Part shown: piece after piece, positions 19,052-27,500 of the stretch
Position numbering within the stretch: the first letter of the stretch is position 1
Layout: the number at the start of each line of letters is the position of its first letter
Assembly (NCBI GenBank): GCA_016946835.1
Contig: JACVTC010000227.1
Location: 70,001 to 97,500, forward strand
Reading direction: 5' to 3'
Source of the DNA: Neocallimastix lanati (nom. inval.)
Lineage: Eukaryota > Neocallimastigomycota > Neocallimastigomycetes > Neocallimastigales > Neocallimastigaceae
DNA: 27,500 bases
Position numbers and translations under genes: made by a program
The notes under the pieces: model-generated
Told to the model about the DNA's origin: nothing
Database searches by the model: none
What the model saw: the letters and a program-made list of their open reading frames with translations, nothing else

Positions 19052-19140
19052 CAATCTCAACTTAAGAAATTGTTAAAATTAACCGATAAGTGGGCTAGAA
19101 ATAATGAAATTGCGATTTGGTATTAATAATTTTTAGAATT
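19052..19140 (+). pseudogene. Short reverse transcriptase thumb fragment fused to the ORF2 C-terminus
   Basis: Right after VIPLICQSQ of the preceding pseudogene, in the same frame, comes LKKLLKLTDKWARNNE, then (after a frameshift) FGINN. This matches LKKMLKKVNEWAKFN..FGINKC of element B and LKKILNKVHEWAIKNE..FGINKC of the second copy. Those segments normally lie just after the FADD box. So a piece of yet another reverse transcriptase is joined to the C-terminus of its neighbour. It is short (about 28 codons); the order of residues is convincing but chance is not fully excluded. Confidence 0.65.
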
Positions 19141-19577
19141 TTTTTTTTTTATAATACATTTATCTTATATTTTTTTTACTTATTATTTAATCAATGAATA
19201 GAACAATGAAAGTTTTTTTTTTTTAACTGATAATAAAACAACGAAATTAAATTCTCTTTCTATTTTAATTAGAAAAATATTATTTAAGATTTTTTTTGTA
19301 AACGGTATTGCTTTTCAGTTGCTTTCATAGAAATTAAAGTAAAATCATTTCTTTGCCCTGTCTTTTAATTAGGCTAATAAGAATGCAGAATATTATTAAC
19401 CATTAATAAATTGTTCTATGAAATTTCTAAACTTTATTTCATTTAGTTTTCACGAAGATATTAAATTCATAATCTTAGAATTCATCCCTTTTCTAAGTTT
19501 TTTTTTTTTTTTTTTTTTTTTTTTGGAGTATTATTCAATATTCAATGGATCATTTGAATTATATTTTTATTTTTTAT
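19141..19577. other. AT-rich spacer with hairpin and T27 run
   Basis: No gene is seen. CTTAGAA (19474-19480) pairs with TTCTAAG (19491-19497) and is followed at once by 27 T (19498-19524). It looks like a hairpin-T terminator but could equally be the poly(A) tail of a minus-oriented retroelement; no element body or target duplication was found to decide. Confidence 0.5.
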
Positions 19578-19858
19578 AAGATGAAATGTATATTCTAAGA
19601 TGAAATGTATATTCTAAGATGAAATGTATATTCTAAGATGAAATGTATATTCTAAGATGAAATGTATATTCTAAGATGAAATGTATATTCTAAGATGAAA
19701 TGTATATTCTAAGATGAAATGTATATTCTAAGATGAAATGTATATTCTAAGATGAAATGTATATTCTAAGATGAAATGTATATTCTAAGATGAAATGTAT
19801 ATTCTAAGATGAAATGTATATTCTAAGATGAAATGTATATTCTAAGATGAAATGTATA
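19578..19858 (+). repeat. 19-bp minisatellite, 14.8 near-perfect copies
   Basis: The unit AAGATGAAATGTATATTCT is repeated 14 times plus 15 bases, with no differences that I can see between copies. Nineteen is not a multiple of three, so it does not encode a repeat protein. The uniformity implies a very recent expansion or active homogenisation. It lies 440 bp to the right of the LINE cluster. Confidence 0.97.
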
Positions 19859-20216
19859 ATTAATTTATAATTAATTAGATATAACATAATCTTTTTCCTT
19901 TTCCTTTTTTTTTTTTTTTTTTTTTATTTTATTTGTATTTTTATTTTTTAATTAATATATTAATGATACTTTCTACTGTAAAACTCATAATTTAGGTTTA
20001 TTTATTATCTAATTCAGTTCTATACTATACTTTGTTAGTTGTATATAATATAAAAGAAATACAAAAAAAAAAAAAAAAAAAAGTTCAAAATGGTATTTAA
20101 TCATTTGAAATTTTAAAATTAAAACCTTCATCATTACTATTAAGTAAGGGAAAGAATTTTTCTTATATTATTGCTTAATCAGTTAAAAATATTTCGAAAC
20201 TATCTCATGATTCTTG

Positions 20217-20250
<34 letters not shown>

Positions 20251-20264
20251 AAGTCACTCATATA
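19859..20264. other. AT-rich spacer, no gene recognised
   Basis: Poly(T) and poly(A) runs (about T25 near 19907, A18 near 20064, A26 near 20221) in unique AT-rich sequence. No open frame of note. Confidence 0.6.
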
Positions 20265-20616
20265 GATTTATAGAACACAGATATAAGGGGAAAAACAATT
20301 TTTTAAAATAAAAAAAAATAATATGATATGAAAAATAATATTATTGCTTCTATTGGATATGGATGGAATGAAAATATGCTATATTTGGTGTGGTGAAACT
20401 AGTAGTACTACTTAACTTTCCAATTGAATACTATAAATCAAAAATTTTATGTTTTTTTGTTAATGTGATGATGAATAGAACACATACATTAAGAGAAAAA
20501 CAACTTATTAAGATAAAAAAAATTTAATGTGATTTGAAAATTAATATTATTGTTCTATAAGGTGTGGATGGGATGGAAATATGCTATCCTTAGTGTAGTG
20601 AAAATTGTAGTGTAAA
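20265..20616 (+). repeat. Diverged direct repeat of about 145 bp, two copies
   Basis: A copy at about 20268-20412 matches one at about 20472-20616, offset 204 bp. Shared landmarks in the same order are TAGAACACA, GAAAAACAA, AATATTATTG, GGATGG.ATG.AAATATGCTAT and GT.GTGAAA.T.GTAGT. I judge them about three-quarters identical by eye. The right part of each is GC-richer than its surroundings. There is no open frame. They may be two insertions of a short non-autonomous element or an old tandem duplication. Confidence 0.75.
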
Positions 20617-22539
20617 TTAAATAAATAAATAAATAAATAAATAATACTGCTTTAATAAATGCAAATAAATAATATAATGGAATAATAATAAATATAATTA
20701 ATAATGAAAAGTATATAATAAATAATAATATCAATAATAATAATAATTATAATAAATAATAACAATAGATAATAATAAATAATAATAAGTAAATAGTAAA
20801 TAATACTATTACCAATAATAAATAATATAATAAAAATAAATAATAATATATAATTATGAATATTAAATGAATCAATAAATAGTAAATAGATGAATCAAGT
20901 AGTAATAAAAAATTAGTTGATTATTTTAGTTTGATTAGTTTTTTTATAATTTTGGAAATAATTTAATATTTTTTTTTTTTGGTTAAATTTTACTATTATT
21001 ATTATTTCAAATATATTTTAATTCTTAATATAATAAATAAGAAAAATTAAAAAAAAAATGCTAAATAGAAAATATATATAATTGATAATTAATTTATATA
21101 TAAATATCATATCATATATTAATTTCGTTTTGATTTTTTAATTTTCTTTAAAATATTTTATAATAATATCTGTAATTATAAATATAATACAATATAATGT
21201 TTCATGTATAAAACGCATGGGATATTGGAAAATGGTTAAAGTAATCAATCATCATTCAAAAACAAAACAGAAAAAACAAAAAACAAAAAAACAAAAAAAC
21301 AAAATATATATATATACATTTTTTTTTATTTATTAAAATACGATTTTTAGTGATAATAAATATTTAATCACAATTACAAAATATAATCAATAATAAATAA
21401 CAGAATAAATCAAATAGTAATAATCTATTTGTTAAGTATTTACAATATTTACAATTTTTATAATAAAAATTTATATTTGTGTTTACTTCACATATATATT
21501 CTAATAAATTAGTAAAAGATTGATAGATAAATATATATTTTTTTTTAGTCTTATTTTTATTTTCATAACCAATTTACATTATTCTATTTCAAATTTATAA
21601 CTATTAATTATTTGTAGTCTATATTATGGATATCATTCTACAGATTAAGATACACATAATAAATATTATTTTCTTTTTTTCTTCTAAAACTTGTTATATA
21701 TATTCATTTTTTAAAATAAATTTTTTTATTAATAAAATATAAAATTATAATAGTTAATATTTAATAATATTTAATTATATTTGAATTATTATTTATTATT
21801 ATTGAATAAATTAACTTTTTAATTATTAATTAAATATATATTTATCACATTTCTCTATATTTAACTTTATTATTAATATCATATAAAGCATTAATATTGC
21901 CTGTAAAATTTATTAATTGGTTTTAATATATAAAATTATAATTTTTCAAATATTTTCATGTTTTATATATAAATATAAAAAAAATAAAGAAAATAATTAA
22001 TAATTAATAATTAATAATTAATAAAATATATTTATAAAAAAAAAATTAAAAAAAAAAAAAAAATTCATTTATATTCGATAAAAAAATTAATATATTTCTA
22101 TTTAAATGAAAAATTATAAATATTAAATTATTTAAAAGTTCTATATAGAATGAATGTCTAGTAAATTTAAAATTTGATATAGAAAAAAAAAAAAAAGCAT
22201 AAAAAATTTTATTTCTTTTGATGTTTTCTTTTGTGGTATTAAAACTAATAATGAAATTATTCCCTTTAATTAATTTCTAAAAAAAAAAAAAAAGATTAGT
22301 ATATTATTATAATTTTAAAGTTTTTTTTTTTTTTATTTTTTTTCTTATTTAAACAAAATTACTTTTAAAAAATAATATTGTTAATGTTTATAGTATTTTA
22401 TTTTATTTCTTTTTTAAATTTTAATTAATTTATTAATTTTTCTATTAATTTAATTTTAAAAAAATTTTAAAATGTAATTATACTTTACATAGATAAAATA
22501 TCACATGACTTCTATTGATAAGATTTTTTAATAATAAAT
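20617..22539. other. AT-rich intergenic DNA with AAAT/AAT microsatellites
   Basis: Simple sequence at 20617-20890, then unique AT-rich DNA, including an AC-flavoured low-complexity patch (about 21260-21300, CAAAAAA units). No gene or RNA recognised. Confidence 0.65.
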
Positions 22540-22962
22540 AATAAATAGAAAAATAAATAAATAAGTAAATAAGTAAATAAATAATAATTATAATTATAAT
22601 AATTCTAATAATAAATACTAATAATAAATAATAAATACTAATAATAAATAATAAATAATAAATAATAAATAATAAATAATAAATAATAAATAATAAATAA
22701 TAAATAATAAATAATAAATAATAAATAATAAATAATAAATAATAAATAATAAATAATAAATAATAAATAATAAATAATTGAATAATTGAATAATTAAATA
22801 ATAAATAATAAATAATAAATAATTGAATAATTGAATAATTAAATAATAAATAATAAATAATAAATAATAAATAATAAATAATAAATAATAAACAATAAAT
22901 AATAAATAATTGAATAATTAAATAATAAATAATAAATAATAAATAATTGAATAATATATTAT
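22540..22962. repeat. 7-bp tandem repeat (AAATAAT) with AATTGAAT variant blocks
   Basis: Mostly AAATAAT units (7-bp period), interrupted at least three times by blocks of AATTGAATAATTGAAT-type sequence (near 22778, 22820 and 22907). Recurring interruption blocks show that segments longer than the basic unit have been duplicated. Confidence 0.9.
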
Positions 22963-24523
22963 AAATTATCTGTAATAAACAATAACAATAATTAATATAT
23001 ATATGAAAAATTTTAATTATTATTTAAATCAAAACATATAAAAAATGATTAAAAATAATTTGTAATTATGTATGTACGATGTGGCATTTCTGAAGATATA
23101 TTATGTATTTATTTATTAAGGAAATCTACATTTATTTAATTGTTAAGGTACAAATTTTATATGATTTCAATTTTTTAAATAATAATTATTATAATTAACT
23201 AATAAATGACTATTTAATATCATGAAGTTATCAATAATTATGACCATAATTTATTAATAACTTATATTTACAAAAAAAAAGTTGATTTTTTTTATACAAT
23301 TGACTTCACTCATTTATTCTTTTTTTTTTATTAAATAAAAATTAATAAAAATTTTATATTCTATATTTATTCATTCATTTTTGAGTAATTGCTAATCGTT
23401 TATTATAGATTTTATTATTTACGTCCTATTAAAACATTTATTTACTTATATTAGAATATTTATTTAGACATCAATTATTTGTACATTTATTTTACGCAAC
23501 ATCAAAATATAGTTGACAGACAATAGTATAAATATCAATAGAATAAACTTTTCCAATAAACCATAAAAAAAACAATATTTTTAATTTTTTATATACCTAA
23601 TGTAATAGTAATATATTGAATAATTTAATTTATAATATATTCAAAACTTTTCTATATTTTTTTATATATTAATAGAAATAATCAATTATTATATTTATTT
23701 TCATATATAAATTTATAGCCTTTCCTTTAAACTTTAATATATATATCTATAATCATAAGCGATACCAATAATACAATATATTATATTATTAATATATTGT
23801 TTATATATTATGTTAGATAAATAAATAAAGTTTTTTCAATTTCATAATTTTTATTATTTATCTTTTTTATATTTTTACTTTGTAATACTTTTTTTTTTTT
23901 GTGCAATTTTTTTATTTTATTTCAAAATTTTCTTAAAATGGTCATAATATATTATAAAGTGAAAATTATAATTCATTAATATATTAATAATATATTCTAT
24001 TATATATTAATAATATATTATAAAATACAGAAAATAATAATGAAAATTAATTTTAAAAAAATTTTTTTTTGGTAGTTGTAAAGTGAAAATTAATTATAAA
24101 TATATTGTAATATGTGTTAATAAATATATTTTAAATATAATGGGATTAATTAAATATATAAAAGTAATTGATTTTTTATATATTCGTTTTATTTTTATTT
24201 TTTATTTTTATTTTATTTTATTGATAGAACAGATTAAAAAAAAAAATTAATAATAAATTTAAAATTTAATATATAAAACTTTAATATATTATTACTTATA
24301 ATATAATATAATATAAAGTAATGTGTATAATATATTTAATTACAATTAAATATAAAGTATTATTGATACTTTAAATATAATTATTTTGATATATAAAATA
24401 TTTATGATCAATATAAATATATAAATTTTATGAATATTATTTATTATCATTTATCTAAATTACATAAATAATACATTATAATTTGAATTAATAAAACGAT
24501 ATAAAATATTCAAAAATAATTAA

Positions 24524-24570
<47 letters not shown>

Positions 24571-25443
24571 TAATAATAAAAAAAATATATATTAAAAAAA
24601 TATTGCAATTATGGTTTTAATAAATAAGGGAAAATATATTATTTTTTTTAAAATTTTTTAATTCTTTTTTTTTTTTTTTTTTTTTTTAAATATATATTTT
24701 GTAACTTTTAATCTTCATTTTTTAAAAAATAATTTTAAGCATCAATTAGATATCAGATATCAATTAAAGAAAAAAAAATTCTTTTATTATTGATATATTA
24801 TTTAATTTAATTTAATTAATTCATAGAAATATTTGGATTATAGCTCAAAGTATCGTATTTATTAAAATATTTTTGACAAATTTATTTAAAATAAAATAAT
24901 TTGATTGAATTGATTGAATTTATAATAAAAATATAAAAAAGGAATAAAAAATATTGAATAAATAAGTATATAATTAAAAGTTTTTTACACTATAAAATAA
25001 TACGAAAGCGTTTTGATAAAATTTAATATTAAAAAAAATTTTTTTTTAGTATTTTATATTTGTATTTATATTTTCTGTTAAAAAAGATAGTAACATCAAT
25101 TTCAATAATCAAATATTAGTCATAAAATTAATATTTGAAATTTATATCAATTTGATTTAATTATAGCAGAACAAATTATAATTTATTAATTTATATAATA
25201 AAAGGTAAATTATTTTTATTGCCAGAAATTTTTAAAAGTAAAAGTTAATTATAAACAAAGTATAATGAACTAATTTTAAAATTTATATTTTTATTATTAA
25301 AATTTTTAAAATAAAGGATGCAATATATATATTAGGTTTAATTAATATTATATTGTGTTTTATTGTATTATATATATTTAAATTACAATTTTTTTTTTTT
25401 TTTTTAAAAAAAAAGATAATATTAATAAATTTAAAATAAGAAA
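22963..25443. other. AT-rich intergenic DNA upstream of the 25444 gene
   Basis: No gene is recognised. It includes an AAT microsatellite (about 24522-24566) and T/A homopolymers. A T run (25389-25405) and an A run lie 40-60 bases before the ATG of the next gene, a common arrangement for nucleosome-poor fungal promoters. The minus-strand open frame at 25283-25489 is AT noise overlapping that gene's start. Confidence 0.6.
24522..24566. repeat. (AAT)n microsatellite
   Basis: About fourteen AAT units in intergenic DNA. Confidence 0.85.
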
Positions 25444-27500
25444 ATGAATACAAATTCAAGTTCACATTTACCAGTAATTGTTGCAACACCTAATGATGCA
25501 AAGAAATATTCAGAAGCTGTTCATAAGTATGAAGAGATAAATCATAAACTTAAAAAGAAAAAAACTATTGATAAAATAAAAAAATTCTTTGGAAAAATTA
25601 TGAAAAAACAACAAAATGAAAAAATAGAAGTTGATGATCAATATTGCTTTTCTACTATTGATGATGAATCAAATTACATTTATACAGAAAGTTCAACTGA
25701 AGATGAATATTCAGATTATCCAAGTTATGGTAAAATCATACCCATGTCACCTTCAATGAATCAAGCATATCAAAACAATGAAATTGTTCCATATAATCAT
25801 ATTATAAATAAGAAACATTCAAAACTATCTTTTATTACAAAATTGAAGGAAAAGAAGGCAGCTAAAAAAGCTCGGAAGAATTGTAAAGAACCTGTTCTAA
25901 ATAATAATGTACCATTAAATTCAAATGACTTAAATTCACTTCCATTTAGTAGTCCAAAAATGAAGGAATTAGTTTCGTATGATGGTCGTAATGCATCAAA
26001 TATAAAGAATAAACCAGGAACACCATTCGTTAATTCTGCGCAGGAAGTACCTACTCCGTTTTCTCCTTCTCTTCTAAATACACCATATATGTATAACTAT
26101 GTGAAAAATGGTGGTAAGTCAAGTATTCGTTATTGTAGTTCAAAGGATGATTTGAGTTTTGATACAAGAAAAGAATATACTTCTTCTATTTATAGTGATG
26201 ATAGTTATCATCTTCCAGATGATGATGATAATATTATAGAAGATGACACTGAGATTAGTCCTCCCTCTTCAGAGGACACTTATGTAAAAGAAACAAAAAT
26301 AGAAGAAAAGGAATTTAAGAATCCTCGTTATAATGGCCATTTTGATGATGACAGTGAGGATGAATCTAATAAAATACCCCCAGTTCCAGTTCAGAGACCT
26401 TTATCTTCTGTAAAAAGGGCATGGGACAATCCTTTCGGAAGAATTTCTTTCATTGAATATACTATCGAAAAACAGAAAGATAAAGAGAAAAAAGAAAATA
26501 AAAATAATACTAATAAATTTGTTGTTACGAAGCCACCTTTGAAAAATAAAAATTCAAAGAATAGTTGTCAAATGATTGTCAGTAAACGTTCTATATCATC
26601 TTTATCAGCATCTTTAAGTAAATCTAGACAAGAAGAGGCTCATAACATACCAGGACTTAAATCAAGAACGAATAGTTATAGTTCTCTATATACTAATACT
26701 CTATCTAGTAAGAAATCCAAATCTTTCAATACTAATAGTATTGGTAGTAATATCACTAATAAAAATAATAATTATAATAATAATACCATTGATAGTAATA
26801 ATAATAGTAATCACAAAAAGAAGGATTCTTTCCTCTCAGCTAAGGAGGTTGGACTTCGTGAAAAGGAATCCACCCATTTTGATAATAAAAGAGTTAGTGA
26901 AAGTAATTTAGATGATGAAGATAATAAAAGAGACTCAGTAGTATATAATGATAAAAGAGGTTCTGTAATTTCTGTAACTAATTTAATAAAATACAGTGAC
27001 TTTTATAGTGATTCTAAAGATAGTAGCTTCAGTAGTACTAATGCTGGAAGTCATTATAATCAAGCTCTGAGTCACTATAATATGTATAAATCCAAAAAGG
27101 ATGAAGATGATAAAGATACTTTTACTTTATCGAAGAAAAGTGTCAAAACAGGAGGTACAGATGAAAATGGAGAATATGACTCTAATATATTAAATTTTGA
27201 AATACCAGATGGAGACGGAGAAAAGGTCGGTAAAGAAATTAAGCTTTCAGTTAAGAAAAGTAATAAGGGATTAAATTTGAAGTCTGATAATAGAAAAGCT
27301 ATTATTACTGAAGTGACTCCAGAAGTCAATGAAAATGATGAAAAAGATGATGATACTACGGAACAAAATAATGAAAATACAAAAAGTAAAACTGATATTA
27401 TGGAATTTAATCCTTACTTACCTTGTATTCCAAGTGCCAATTATCTTCTTAATAATCCTAATCTTACTAGAAGTAGAGTCTTAAACATTAATGATGATTC
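25444..27500 (+). CDS. Large low-complexity Ser/Asn/Lys-rich protein of unknown function, 3' end outside window
   Basis: I do not recognise this gene. The frame is open from ATG 25444 to the window edge: 685 codons plus two bases, no stop and no intron needed. An in-frame TAA at 25432-25434 makes this the first possible ATG, in an AAAATG context. The protein has no signal peptide or membrane segment. It starts MNTNSSSHLPVIVATPNDA, then a strongly basic, helix-prone segment (residues 33-60, with KKFFGKIMKK). A second Lys/Ala-rich segment lies near 133-148, an Asp/Glu cluster (DDDDN) near 258-262, an ordered-looking patch RAWDNPFGRISFIEY near 325-339 and an Asn-rich tract near 437-456. Many SS, SP and TP sites (such as PTPFSPS) suggest a disordered phosphoprotein, perhaps a cytoskeletal, signalling or nuclear regulator; this is inference from composition only. 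G+C is clearly higher than in the flanks and codons are used coherently throughout, so it is very probably a real gene. Confidence 0.85.
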   Translation, partial: MNTNSSSHLPVIVATPNDAKKYSEAVHKYEEINHKLKKKKTIDKIKKFFGKIMKKQQNEKIEVDDQYCFSTIDDESNYIYTESSTEDEYSDYPSYGKIIPMSPSMNQAYQNNEIVPYNHIINKKHSKLSFITKLKEKKAAKKARKNCKEPVLNNNVPLNSNDLNSLPFSSPKMKELVSYDGRNASNIKNKPGTPFVNSAQEVPTPFSPSLLNTPYMYNYVKNGGKSSIRYCSSKDDLSFDTRKEYTSSIYSDDSYHLPDDDDNIIEDDTEISPPSSEDTYVKETKIEEKEFKNPRYNGHFDDDSEDESNKIPPVPVQRPLSSVKRAWDNPFGRISFIEYTIEKQKDKEKKENKNNTNKFVVTKPPLKNKNSKNSCQMIVSKRSISSLSASLSKSRQEEAHNIPGLKSRTNSYSSLYTNTLSSKKSKSFNTNSIGSNITNKNNNYNNNTIDSNNNSNHKKKDSFLSAKEVGLREKESTHFDNKRVSESNLDDEDNKRDSVVYNDKRGSVISVTNLIKYSDFYSDSKDSSFSSTNAGSHYNQALSHYNMYKSKKDEDDKDTFTLSKKSVKTGGTDENGEYDSNILNFEIPDGDGEKVGKEIKLSVKKSNKGLNLKSDNRKAIITEVTPEVNENDEKDDDTTEQNNENTKSKTDIMEFNPYLPCIPSANYLLNNPNLTRSRVLNINDD

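Noticed and set aside
19498-19524. T27 run as the poly(A) tail of a minus-oriented retroelement
   Set aside because: No element body and no convincing target duplication on its right; such runs are frequent here.
25283-25489. Minus-strand 68-codon frame
   Set aside because: AT-rich noise overlapping the promoter and start of the supported plus-strand gene.
27075-27329. Minus-strand 84-codon frame
   Set aside because: Antisense to the long plus-strand gene, with no features of its own.

Overview
The window looks like nuclear DNA of an anaerobic gut fungus (Neocallimastigomycota). Non-coding DNA is almost pure A+T, packed with poly(A)/poly(T) runs and AT microsatellites. Genes stand out as GC-richer islands. 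One gene encodes a secreted protein with six fungal (CBM10-type) dockerins separated by poly-Thr linkers, a hallmark of these fungi. Introns are short, AT-rich and GT...AG. No tRNA, rRNA, CRISPR array or bacterial-type operon was recognised.

Layout. (1) 556-2227, minus strand: a six-exon PP2C-type protein phosphatase; I rebuilt its splicing and obtain a continuous 285-residue protein carrying the family's main motifs. (2) 2228-11063: about 9 kb of AT-rich DNA without a recognisable gene. It holds a 10-bp tandem array, a short 5'-truncated retroelement copy ending in A38 (5530-5739), a GC-richer block with self-complementary segments (6211-6355) and a roughly 198-bp higher-order repeat (8707-9165). 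(3) 11064-12644: the secreted hexa-dockerin protein with no catalytic domain. (4) 13294-19140: a stack of non-LTR (LINE) retrotransposon copies, described below. (5) 19141-25443: AT-rich repeats, including a near-perfect 19-bp minisatellite. (6) 25444 to the window end: the start of a long low-complexity, Ser/Asn/Lys-rich protein of unknown function, truncated by the window edge.

The LINE stack can be read in layers. An old ORF2 relic (segments at 13827-13849 and 17171-17260) was hit twice. Element A (13309-13811) is bounded by a 15-bp duplication and has a doubled poly(A) tail. Element B (13865-17170) is bounded by a different 15-bp duplication and ends in about 42 A. Its 5' part, carrying the end of the endonuclease domain, is inverted relative to its intact reverse transcriptase part. 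That is the structure expected from twin priming. Further right lie a decayed second ORF2 (17262-19050) with stops and frameshifts, then a scrap of a further reverse transcriptase (19052-19140). Element B has the only uninterrupted RT open frame; all the other copies are truncated or broken.

The three host genes (phosphatase, dockerin protein, unknown low-complexity protein) are kilobases apart and show no sign of working together.
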